Positions 15,175 to 23,360 of a stretch of 64,000 nt of DNA are shown piece after piece. Location of the stretch: assembly GCF_000024945.1 (NCBI RefSeq), contig NC_013520.1, positions 2,068,143 through 2,132,142 of the forward strand. Reading direction: 5' to 3'. Source of the stretch: Veillonella parvula DSM 2008. GTDB lineage: Bacteria; Bacillota; Negativicutes; Veillonellales; Veillonellaceae. Numbering within the stretch: position 1 is the stretch's first letter; every line of letters starts with the position of its first letter. Both the position numbers and the translations under genes were made by a program. The notes below the pieces were generated by a model. That model was not told where the DNA came from. It worked only from the letters and a program-made list of their open reading frames with translations, and did no database searches.

Positions 15175-15243
15175 CTAATACTTTTTATCTTTAAATAATG
15201 CACAAAGGGCTAAGTCTACAGCTAATCTTACAAATGAATACAC
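15175..15243 (-). CDS. 22-aa micropeptide D, diverged copy 3 (GTG start)
   Basis: Begins MYSFVRLAVDLALCALF and ends KDKKY; it aligns with peptide D over its first 19 residues (MY-x-aromatic, AV, C, LF, D). The start codon is GTG where the other copies have ATG. The C-terminus is extended by basic residues, so it may be degenerating. Confidence 0.45.
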   Translation of the reverse strand: MYSFVRLAVDLALCALFKDKKY

Positions 15244-15280
15244 AGTATCACCTACCTTTCTTATTTATATCAACCAATGA

Positions 15281-15376
15281 TTAGTCACCAGACTTTATTG
15301 CTTGATATACGGATACACCTACTGCAAAACCTTCCCATGCGGCCACGGCCGCTGCTGCTGCTAAAAATGGTAACAT
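15281..15376 (-). CDS. 31-aa alanine-rich membrane micropeptide E, copy 3
   Basis: MLPFLAAAAAVAAWEGFAVG, then VSVYQAIKSGD. Compared with copies 1 and 2 it has lost four residues in frame from the second half but keeps WEGFA, VSVY and the acidic end. An in-frame deletion with a preserved frame supports translation. Confidence 0.6.
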   Translation of the reverse strand: MLPFLAAAAAVAAWEGFAVGVSVYQAIKSGD

Positions 15377-15424
15377 AGTAATTCCTCCTATAATAAAATC
15401 TTAAACAATATAATACAACTTCAA

Positions 15425-15457
15425 TTACAAATCTAGACATCCAATCTTACTACGCAT
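15425..15457 (-). CDS. 10-aa leader-like micropeptide F, copy 3
   Basis: Product MRSKIGCLDL after AAGGAGGTAAT. It keeps the IG-x-L core of copies 1 and 2. Confidence 0.35.
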   Translation of the reverse strand: MRSKIGCLDL

Positions 15458-15489
15458 ATTACCTCCTTGTTTTATAAAACTAAATTAAC

Positions 15490-15665
15490 TATCTAAAGTA
15501 TAAACTAATCTAATTTACCCATGAATTCATAAAAACTAGGACGAACCTTTAATCTTATACTTCAAAAGTATTTCGTATAGGCTACAAGATTATTATAAAA
15601 CGAAAACTTAAGTGCCCCTATTCAAGAAAACTAAGACAAAAAAATGAATCCCAATATTCACTTTC
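15490..15665 (-). promoter_or_regulatory. Control region and promoter of micro-ORF cluster 3
   Basis: -35 TTCATG (15520-15525), 17-bp spacer, -10 TATACT (15497-15502), leftward. It has the same AAAAACTAGG/AACTAAG pair and GTATTTCGTATAGG block. A weak hairpin (TGAATCCCAATATTCA, near 15645) may be the relic of an array terminator. Confidence 0.5.
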
Positions 15666-15775
15666 TATGTATGTCAGTTTTTACGCCAAACCAGCCTCTA
15701 TGTAATTCTTTTAAAATCTGATATAGTATTCATAAAAGATTCATTTTTAAATCTCAATTTACTAGGAGTCCTATT

Positions 15776-17791
15776 ATGGAACATCATATTTACCTAACAT
15801 TTTTAAGTACCTTAAATACAAAAGATAATCCATATAATCCTCAAAAGCTAGAAAAAACAGTTATTAATCTTACTGAGCTGGCTCCCTTTGATATCATCCG
15901 TCAAACTAATGAATCCGCTTTAAAGTATCTTTTACATAATAAAAGAAAAGAGAACTCCACTTTCAAATTAGATAAGCTGTTCTTTTTTAAATCACCAGAA
16001 ATGGAGAATACGTTTAAAGAATCTACCATATCAAGCCTCAACGTATTTGAAGAGCAAATGTGTGATTATATCAATAATACCAGTATACCTATTACGTGGG
16101 GCCCAGAAATAATTAATTATATAGATTGTGGTGACATTGACTATATAGACAATCTAAAGGACAGCATCATAGATATGTCTCAAGCTATAATGGAATATTA
16201 CAAAAGCAAGTCATCTGACGACAGGGTTATCTTACATGTAGACTTATCTGGTGGCCCACGAACAGCTATTATGCTGATGATTGCCATTATTAGACTAGTA
16301 GCTTTTCAAGGTATTGAAATTGGAACTATTTTATATGCCAATGTAAATGCAAATAACAATAGCATAGTTCGAGTATATGAAGGGAACTCCATCTATAATA
16401 TTTATGATATGATTACAGGATTTGCTGAGTTCAACCAATTTGGTAGTGTTGATACCTTAAAAAACTATGTAAATACTTTAGATAACCCCGATGTCCAAAT
16501 CAAAGAACTAATCTCTAGCATGGGAGATTTTTCAGAAGCCGTTCGTCTATCTAGTCGCGGTATGTTCCAAAGATCCATGGAGGACATTCATAAACTTTTA
16601 ACAGATATCGAATCCTCTAAACAAGAAATCCCTGTAAATTATAGGGAAAACCATAAAAACTTTGAAATTGAGGCACTCAAATTAATGAGTGGCAAAATTC
16701 AAAATAACTATAAAACAGTGCTAGCTAATAAAGAAGACGATTTAGCATACATTGATTGGTGCCTAGCTAATGGTTATCTACAGCAGGCCTTAGCACTGTT
16801 CGCTGAATTTGTACCTCGTGCTATTTTAGAATCTAAAATGATTATTTTAGACGACACAATCTTCCCTACAGACTCAGACAATGAATTGAGTGCCTCTATG
16901 GAGAACTTTAATACGATTAATGAGTATACCGCCAAAACAATGGAAAGCGTAAACAATATAGCGACTAAGATTAATAATAAAATAAAAAGCGTATTACTGA
17001 AATACTTTAGTGGTGATTTTTCAAAAGAGTCTAAGCAAATTATCCAACGAACATTAAAAAACAAGAAAAATAACATTAGTACTAACATTACTAGAGAGGA
17101 TACACAATACCCTAAATTTGAAGAGCAACTAATAAACGATATTAATCAAATAATCTTAAAAGAAGCAGAAAAAGAGCCACATAATTATTTGAAATACAAA
17201 ACGTTTACCAATAATAATGTTAATGTGCCTAGTAAGCTACTGCGACTTATCAGTAATATAGGTATAAATACCAAATCTATTGTAGGTATAAATGAGTTCA
17301 GTAAAGATATTAGAAGATATTTTACTGCTGCACTTGTACATCAATTAAAAGAATTTAAAGATTTACCTAGCGATGTTGTAACAGTTAATGATCAATATGA
17401 AATTATACTTAACGACACTAATAAACTCTTTAAGGTAAGAGATGCATTTATTTCAATCTTCACGAACTCAAACAATGATGATATATATCGTTTTCTATTT
17501 GCTAATTTTGTATCATATCAATATCCAATAGATTTATTCCCCCATCAACTTTATGGAATAGATGGACTCACACTTAATTCAGTATTAAAAAGCAATCCAG
17601 AAAAAATAACACAAGTGGCTCGCATATTAAATCTTTATAGAACATTAAAAGGTAGTCGAAATGATACGGCACATGCACGTGAAGAAAAACGGGGCCAGTT
17701 TATTGAAAGTGAAGACATAAAAAGGGAGTTAAAACAATGTCTTAATGATATTCGTGAGGTTCGTGAATATATCTGTACGTATAATCAATAA
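15776..17791 (+). CDS. CARF-HEPN ribonuclease, Csm6/Csx1-like (paralogue A)
   Basis: A 671-residue protein predicted to be a cyclic-oligoadenylate-activated RNase. The N-terminal half is CARF-like: it opens HHIYLTFLSTLNTKDN, and VILHVDLSGGPRTAIMLMIA (near residue 150) matches the D-x-T-G/H-G-x-R motif of TM1812-type CARF proteins. The mid region has AYIDWCLANGYLQQALALF, a helical repeat-like motif shared with paralogue B. The C-terminus carries an HEPN R-x4-H motif, SRNDTAHAREE, near residue 640. It is longer than typical Csm6 (about 430). SD AGGAGTCCTATT precedes ATG 15776. It faces away from the micro-ORFs and converges on paralogue B. GGDD in cas10 supplies the expected activator. Confidence 0.85.
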   Translation: MEHHIYLTFLSTLNTKDNPYNPQKLEKTVINLTELAPFDIIRQTNESALKYLLHNKRKENSTFKLDKLFFFKSPEMENTFKESTISSLNVFEEQMCDYINNTSIPITWGPEIINYIDCGDIDYIDNLKDSIIDMSQAIMEYYKSKSSDDRVILHVDLSGGPRTAIMLMIAIIRLVAFQGIEIGTILYANVNANNNSIVRVYEGNSIYNIYDMITGFAEFNQFGSVDTLKNYVNTLDNPDVQIKELISSMGDFSEAVRLSSRGMFQRSMEDIHKLLTDIESSKQEIPVNYRENHKNFEIEALKLMSGKIQNNYKTVLANKEDDLAYIDWCLANGYLQQALALFAEFVPRAILESKMIILDDTIFPTDSDNELSASMENFNTINEYTAKTMESVNNIATKINNKIKSVLLKYFSGDFSKESKQIIQRTLKNKKNNISTNITREDTQYPKFEEQLINDINQIILKEAEKEPHNYLKYKTFTNNNVNVPSKLLRLISNIGINTKSIVGINEFSKDIRRYFTAALVHQLKEFKDLPSDVVTVNDQYEIILNDTNKLFKVRDAFISIFTNSNNDDIYRFLFANFVSYQYPIDLFPHQLYGIDGLTLNSVLKSNPEKITQVARILNLYRTLKGSRNDTAHAREEKRGQFIESEDIKRELKQCLNDIREVREYICTYNQ

Positions 17792-17808
17792 TAATTTCAT
17801 AAAAACCA

Positions 17809-17842
17809 AAAGGCTATAGATTATTACTATCTATAGCCTCTT
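17809..17842. terminator. Bidirectional terminator between the two CARF-HEPN genes
   Basis: Hairpin AGGCTATAGAT ... ATCTATAGCCT between convergent genes. Confidence 0.8.
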
Positions 17843-17854
17843 ATATTAAATATC

Positions 17855-19999
17855 CTATTTTCTACTCAATTCTCTTGCCATTGCCACACATTTACGCATC
17901 TCATCTAGCAATTCTTGTGAAGTAGTATATTTACATAATGCTTCTTTATTCGCATGATTACTATCATTACGTGCCTTTTTTATCTCAAAGTATTGCTCAA
18001 TAAACTTCATTGTCTTAGTTACATCCTCTAATGCTACATGCGGAATATATACACCCGAAACCTCAAATAAAGGAACCCCTTTATCATACGGTTTTCGTTG
18101 TGATAATAATAACTCAGCCGTAGTCACTGCACTATCTTTAGTATCTGGTAATTGATGCATAATAAGACTCTTATAGGCCTTATATTTTTTTTCTTCAATT
18201 AAATGATTTAATATAGCATTACATACCATATTACGCGCTAACATACTTGTTTTTTTCAACCTAAACGAAGAATTATCTGCATCACAAATAATATACTCTT
18301 TATATTCCTCTTTACTTAAAACTTCAGATATTATATTTTTACACAATGACTCTAATATATTATTAAAGTTCTCTATATTCTCTGAGCTTTCTAGAATATC
18401 TTGCAAAAACGAGATATATTCTAATAATGTATAATTATCAGCATATCTACCGTCTTGTAAATAAAGTGTAAACCCATATTGATTTAAGAGAACCTCACAT
18501 TTTTCTCTAAGTTTAGTAGTGTATTCATCCACCATCAAATGAATACATTCCTTCTGCTTTTGAAAGTCTCTTTCAACAATTTGTATTTTCTTTTTTTCGT
18601 TTCTTACGAATTTAATATAATAAGTAATTACTTTATCGATACCTGGAGCTACTTTATCTTTTTTTGTATTTATCATAGCCGTCAAGTTTTGCATACGAGC
18701 GTTATTAATAGAATTGAATAAGCGCATAGGCATAGACCGTACATCTTTTTCAGAAGTTTTCTTATCATGATCGGGCATGACTACATTATAAAATGTACTA
18801 AACTCGATATTATTCCCGGCTCTATTCCATGCTTTTATAGCAGCTTGGAGCAATCTCTTTTCTTTATTCTGTTGCGTATCTTCATAATATGCATTAAACA
18901 CGAGTGGGTCACACTCTATAATACCTTTATCTACTGCATATTCCGGTACATATTCACAAAATAAGGTAAGTGCTTGTTGTAAATAATCATGATCTAAACA
19001 CCAGTCAATATAGGCTAGTTCATCAGAAGCATGATTGCGATGATGTTGTAAAAGTGTAGTATACGACTGCTCAATAGGTTTATGCAATAATTCAATTAAT
19101 TCTTGGTCAAAGGTCTTATTGCTATCTATATTATTTGCCATACTACGTACTAAGGCTAAGCTATCATCAAGACAAGCTATAGATTTTTCAAATGCACCAC
19201 GGCTTGAAATATTAATAGCTTCTGAAAAGCTGTCCATAGCTTTTAGCAATTTTTTTGTAGCGGTAGCAGTCGATTCAATATTACCTGTTCCAATATTTTC
19301 AGGTGGCTTAAAGTAAGTATTTAATTTTTTGGCACTACCAAATAGTTTAAACTCTTCAAATCCTGCAATAATATCAAAAAGCTCATAAATATCTAGTACT
19401 TTATGAACTGTAATTTCTCCTGAGTCGTTCTCGATTTCCTTATAACCAGAGTAATATACATCATCAACAACGATACCATGATAGGCGAGCAGTCTACTAA
19501 TAACAAGGAGAATCATAGCTGCATTGCGTGGGCCACCAGTGATATCCATATAGAGGCGGACCTCATCTTTATCATTGGTGAAAGTATCTTTAAAATCAAG
19601 AATCTTCTTTGACATCTCAATGATGCTAGACTTAATACGACTAATATCATCTAAGTCTGTACCACATGGGACATGATCAAGAGCATCTAAAAAGGCCTGC
19701 TCATTGCGGCCCATCACTTTATAAAACTTACACATTTGATTAACAAAGATATCATAAGATGATGGGCTATTACTTTGATGTGCCATTACACCATCAGTAC
19801 ATAATAAATATATCTTATCAAAGGATATATCTCTTGTTTTTTCATCCTTCCATGTATGGTATAAAATATATTTCAAAGACGACTCATTCGTGGCAATACT
19901 ACTACGAATAGCATCTTCCATATCTGCATTTACAATTGTCTTTATACTCGTATTAGACACCTTACTCAAAAAAGACAAAAATATATTATGAATTGCCAT
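17855..19999 (-). CDS. CARF-HEPN ribonuclease, Csm6/Csx1-like (paralogue B)
   Basis: A 714-residue paralogue of the convergent gene. The CARF-like part includes RLYMDITGGPRNAAMILLVI near residue 160 and the linked segment GIVVDDVYYSGY. AYIDWCLDHDYLQQALTLF sits near residue 330. A possible extended coiled region (KKKIQIVERDFQKQKE) precedes the C-terminus, which has the HEPN motif KARNDSNHANKE near residue 690. I chose ATG 19999; an in-frame TTG four codons upstream is possible. The two paralogues keep both ligand and catalytic motifs but are otherwise strongly diverged, so they may answer different cyclic oligoadenylates. Confidence 0.85.
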   Translation of the reverse strand: MAIHNIFLSFLSKVSNTSIKTIVNADMEDAIRSSIATNESSLKYILYHTWKDEKTRDISFDKIYLLCTDGVMAHQSNSPSSYDIFVNQMCKFYKVMGRNEQAFLDALDHVPCGTDLDDISRIKSSIIEMSKKILDFKDTFTNDKDEVRLYMDITGGPRNAAMILLVISRLLAYHGIVVDDVYYSGYKEIENDSGEITVHKVLDIYELFDIIAGFEEFKLFGSAKKLNTYFKPPENIGTGNIESTATATKKLLKAMDSFSEAINISSRGAFEKSIACLDDSLALVRSMANNIDSNKTFDQELIELLHKPIEQSYTTLLQHHRNHASDELAYIDWCLDHDYLQQALTLFCEYVPEYAVDKGIIECDPLVFNAYYEDTQQNKEKRLLQAAIKAWNRAGNNIEFSTFYNVVMPDHDKKTSEKDVRSMPMRLFNSINNARMQNLTAMINTKKDKVAPGIDKVITYYIKFVRNEKKKIQIVERDFQKQKECIHLMVDEYTTKLREKCEVLLNQYGFTLYLQDGRYADNYTLLEYISFLQDILESSENIENFNNILESLCKNIISEVLSKEEYKEYIICDADNSSFRLKKTSMLARNMVCNAILNHLIEEKKYKAYKSLIMHQLPDTKDSAVTTAELLLSQRKPYDKGVPLFEVSGVYIPHVALEDVTKTMKFIEQYFEIKKARNDSNHANKEALCKYTTSQELLDEMRKCVAMARELSRK

Positions 20000-20167
20000 A
20001 GCTTTCACCAAACCTACATTAATTGATTAACTACACTTGGTCATCCGTGTATTATCAGAACCTACCCTCGAATTTTATCCTTACATTTTATATTGTATCA
20101 TGTTATATTCATAATTAAGAATCATTTTGTACAGTCGGGAATGTACATATTTAAAAGGGAGTCAATA

Positions 20168-22537
20168 ATGGCAACAACAACTAATTATCTAAATGATTTA
20201 GCTAGTATGCGCCAATTTATTCGCAGCTTAACTTTCGGAAACCATAATAGAGGTAAAGCAACAGTTCGTGGTATCAAAGAAAGTCAGCACGACGATGTGA
20301 TTCGTCGCCTTGATTATTTTGATATCATACGTCACATTTACACACAAAGAATTGGTAAAACATCTATTCATCATTTGGCAAAAGATGATTTTATAGATGG
20401 CTATAATTATCTTAACAATTTATATGAATTATATGCTGCCGTTCCAGAACAAATTTATGTACAGCTCTGCATCTTATCATATATTGGAGCAAACGATGAT
20501 GTAACTATTACAGATTTATATAATAATTTAAACCAAGAACCATACTTGGATCACTATATTGATTTGGTAGAAAACCTATATGAACAACGAAACAAAAAAC
20601 AAGAGCCCCCTTGCATTATTGATCAACAATATATTCAACGCCAAGTAAAGACATTAGAAATTTTAGGTGCTATCACCAAAACAGAGCACACAAAAGGCTA
20701 TGCATATTCAATAAAACCAACTATTATAGAGGAACTATCAAAACAGCAATTGCAAGAACTAGCAATGGCAGTATTCTTTTATACTAATATTTCTATTACT
20801 TCAGCAGCAGGTCATATCTTACTCAAGAAAATTATGTATTTGATTAATGACTTTTCTTTAAAAGACCAACAAAAGTCTATGTACTATGACTTTAATAATA
20901 CATATTTTTCTTTCAAGGATAATAATCCAAATAATGTAATTGATGGAGACATTTTCTACCCTTTAGCCGATGCCTTACATCGACAAAAAAAGGTGCGTCT
21001 ATCCTTTTATGAATCTGGGAAACCTAGGGAAATCGTTAGTCCATTAGCGTTACAAACCCATTATGGGGAAAATAAAAATATGCTATGTAGTATTAATAAC
21101 GGACGTATCCAATGGAATCGTATCGATCGCATCAAGGCTCTTGAGGTTACAAAATATAATAGTACTAATGCTGTACCAAAAATACAAACAAGAAATAAAA
21201 CATTTGATACTTGTATCATTCACTTCTTGACCTTAAAAAATTATGAGTTGGTCTACGATAAATTTATTCGTCATTTCAAAGAATTCCTAACAGTGCTCTC
21301 AAAAACAGATGAATATATAGAATTACAACTAAAAGTACCAGATACCTTACAATTATTACCACAATTACGTAGCTATTTACCTTATGTATATATTACATAC
21401 ACAAATAAATCCAGTATTAAGGATAAATTCTACAATAATTTATACGCCTCTTTAAATATAGATTTTGTAGAACCAGAAGGATATAAAAAGCGAAAGAAAA
21501 TTAATCGATTCCTTCATCCACTTCAAAGAAAAGAATCTAATAATAACAATACTAAAAAAGACAAAGACTTAGATGGTACCTATGTATCATCTGTTTTAAA
21601 CGATATCAATGCTATCACTTTTACGACACAATACCAATTGCAATTAGACTTAATTAATGGTGTTGTCCATACAAAACAAGATATAGAAGAATTAATTAAC
21701 CATCGTAGGCTGCTCACGCCAGCCCCATACAAAAAAGTATTACGGAATGATGATTATGAGCAATTTCTAGCCGATGCATTAGTTGAGCCAAATGAAAATG
21801 GCGAAGAGGTTGAGTCTATCCTTCCAGATTTGCCTCTTGTTATTATCTCTGATGCTGAAAGAATGTTCTTAAAGGATCTCATTTCTGATACTCGAGCTAA
21901 CTGGTTGCTTTCACCAGAGCTATGTCAAATATTATCTACTGAATTAGAAACTGCAGACACTACTTTTCCAAGAGGATCATGGACACGTGTTCCAACCATG
22001 ACAGACGATACTCCGTTAACAATGCAAGTAATTATCCAGTGCTTACAAGCTATCCAAAATAACAAACGTATCATTATTCAAGATAAGGATCTATCTCCTT
22101 GTCGAATAGAATACTCTGTAGGAAGCAATGGCTATACGCTTATTGCCTATGACCATGCAACGGATACCTTTTTAGACTATCCACTACGCAATGAATCTAA
22201 TATCATAAAAACGGCTGCACCACGACTAGAAGATATAGAAACTATATATGCTAACTATAGAGATGAATCAAAGCGAACCGTAACATTTACCTTGCACGAT
22301 GCAAACAATGCAGTTGATCGTTGCTTTAACTATTTTAGCAACTATACAATTCAAGCTAAAGATATTAACGATGAAGAGTTTACCATTGAAGTTAGCTATC
22401 TTCCCTTCCAGGAAATAGATATCTTACGACATTTATTAAAACTAGGCTGTGCAGTCCGAATTACAGATGATGGTCCGTTAAAAAAGCAACTAGAAACAAT
22501 TTATAAAATAGCACTCATTCATGCCCCTAGTATCTAA
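20168..22537 (+). CDS. WYL-domain transcriptional regulator
   Basis: A 789-residue protein starting at ATG 20168 after AAAGGGAGTCAATA. The N-terminus is helical and basic, including DVIRRLDYFDIIRHIYTQRIG, a winged-helix-like pattern, and RQVKTLEILGAITK further on. A WYL-like domain begins near residue 275: RQKKVRLSFYESGKPREIVSP, then NNGRIQWNRIDRIKALEV. A second WYL-like unit lies near residue 640 (CRIEYSVGSNGYTLIAYDHA). WYL domains bind ligands such as nucleic acids and often regulate CRISPR-Cas or other defence genes. The nearby conserved control regions of the micro-ORF clusters are candidate targets. The gene is followed by two strong terminators. Confidence 0.75.
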   Translation: MATTTNYLNDLASMRQFIRSLTFGNHNRGKATVRGIKESQHDDVIRRLDYFDIIRHIYTQRIGKTSIHHLAKDDFIDGYNYLNNLYELYAAVPEQIYVQLCILSYIGANDDVTITDLYNNLNQEPYLDHYIDLVENLYEQRNKKQEPPCIIDQQYIQRQVKTLEILGAITKTEHTKGYAYSIKPTIIEELSKQQLQELAMAVFFYTNISITSAAGHILLKKIMYLINDFSLKDQQKSMYYDFNNTYFSFKDNNPNNVIDGDIFYPLADALHRQKKVRLSFYESGKPREIVSPLALQTHYGENKNMLCSINNGRIQWNRIDRIKALEVTKYNSTNAVPKIQTRNKTFDTCIIHFLTLKNYELVYDKFIRHFKEFLTVLSKTDEYIELQLKVPDTLQLLPQLRSYLPYVYITYTNKSSIKDKFYNNLYASLNIDFVEPEGYKKRKKINRFLHPLQRKESNNNNTKKDKDLDGTYVSSVLNDINAITFTTQYQLQLDLINGVVHTKQDIEELINHRRLLTPAPYKKVLRNDDYEQFLADALVEPNENGEEVESILPDLPLVIISDAERMFLKDLISDTRANWLLSPELCQILSTELETADTTFPRGSWTRVPTMTDDTPLTMQVIIQCLQAIQNNKRIIIQDKDLSPCRIEYSVGSNGYTLIAYDHATDTFLDYPLRNESNIIKTAAPRLEDIETIYANYRDESKRTVTFTLHDANNAVDRCFNYFSNYTIQAKDINDEEFTIEVSYLPFQEIDILRHLLKLGCAVRITDDGPLKKQLETIYKIALIHAPSI

Positions 22538-22554
22538 TATTTATAAAATTATAC

Positions 22555-22598
22555 GATTAAAAGGATACCTTTATATACAATAGAGGTATCCTTTTAAT
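22555..22598 (+). terminator. Terminator of the WYL gene
   Basis: Hairpin AAAAGGATACCT ... AGGTATCCTTTT just after the stop codon. Confidence 0.8.
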
Positions 22599-22607
22599 AA
22601 ACTAAAG

Positions 22608-22645
22608 GACCTAGTCACATATCTCTATGCACTAGGTCCTTTAAC
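22608..22645. terminator. Second terminator, probably for micro-ORF cluster 4
   Basis: Hairpin AAAGGACCTAGT ... ACTAGGTCCTTT. It is symmetrical with A/T runs on both sides, so it can serve the leftward micro-ORF transcript. Confidence 0.7.
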
Positions 22646-22801
22646 TTTTTTGTATCCAAATCAAAATCTACACCAATTATACAATAATACTATGTACTAA
22701 AACTTAACGAATCAAAAAAACGAGGTCACTTACTACGCTCTGTTTAAGATAGTATGAAACCTAACATATGATTAACTACCCTATACAATTTAACAAAATA
22801 A

Positions 22802-22834
22802 TTACTTTTCTAATCCAATTCTATACTTACTCAA
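22802..22834 (-). CDS. 10-aa micropeptide of cluster 4 (TTG start)
   Basis: Product MSKYRIGLEK from TTG 22834, preceded by AAGGTGGTGATATT. The RIG-x-x-K core recalls peptide F. Weak support. Confidence 0.25.
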   Translation of the reverse strand: MSKYRIGLEK

Positions 22835-22882
22835 AATATCACCACCTTACAAACTTTAACCGATCAACATACATAAATAAAA

Positions 22883-22951
22883 TTACTCTTCAAGTGCATC
22901 AAGCACCGCTACTAACACTGCTACTGCAGAATCCACTGCTAAAGGCGACAT
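22883..22951 (-). CDS. 22-aa hydrophobic micropeptide of cluster 4
   Basis: Starts MSPLAVDSAVAVLVAV and ends LDALEE. SD ATAGGAGGGATGTT is strong. Regularly spaced Asp with Val/Ala and an acidic end suggest a relative of peptide B. Confidence 0.5.
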   Translation of the reverse strand: MSPLAVDSAVAVLVAVLDALEE

Positions 22952-22988
22952 AACATCCCTCCTATCATTACAACTAAATATACTATTA

Positions 22989-23018
22989 TTAAAATAATCC
23001 ATTCCAATTAATGTTCAT
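22989..23018 (-). CDS. 9-aa micropeptide of cluster 4
   Basis: Product MNINWNGLF after TAGGAGGTAGTAT, an SD shared with the 20-aa ORF of cluster 0. It holds the promoter-proximal position that peptide F has elsewhere. Confidence 0.3.
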   Translation of the reverse strand: MNINWNGLF

Positions 23019-23079
23019 ATACTACCTCCTATACCTAACGCTATACATATTTTCTACAATCCCCAACAAGCTACAAATA

Positions 23080-23190
23080 ATCTGATGCAAAACTAGGATC
23101 CCCTAAACATATTAAGATTATCACCGCTCATCGGCTACGTCTTTAGTATAAGATGAAAGCTAATATAACCAAATTCAAAAAAACTAAGAC
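23080..23190 (-). promoter_or_regulatory. Control region of micro-ORF cluster 4
   Basis: It has the AAAACTAGG and AAAAAACTAAGAC pair about 90 bp apart, as in clusters 1-3, with a diverged middle. The promoter boxes are less clear. Confidence 0.45.
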
Positions 23191-23194
23191 ATAA

Positions 23195-23232
23195 AAAAAA
23201 CGAGTGAATTCAAAAGATTCACTCGTTTTCTA
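23195..23232 (-). terminator. Terminator after array 3
   Basis: Hairpin AAAACGAGTGAAT ... ATTCACTCGTTTT with a T run leftward, in the same position as the terminators of arrays 1 and 2. Confidence 0.75.
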
Positions 23233-23252
23233 TTAGATATAAAAATATAGTG

Positions 23253-23360
23253 CAACCCCTTATCACCTTTATTTACACCTTCAATCTGTATAAATAACTG
23301 CAATATAGAGGATTTCATCGTTGCGCTGTGCCCGCTTCTACCTCACCATCTGTAGTACAC
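23253..23360. repeat. Strongly decayed copy of the 105-bp element
   Basis: Segments AACCCCTTATCACCTTT, TTCATCGTTGCGCTG and the right-hand junction to ATATCGTAACGATAA still align with the element. It lies at the old end of array 3. Confidence 0.5.

Noticed and set aside
22740..22775. 7-codon minus-strand frame MLGFILS
   Set aside because: No SD and no second copy; not distinguishable from chance.
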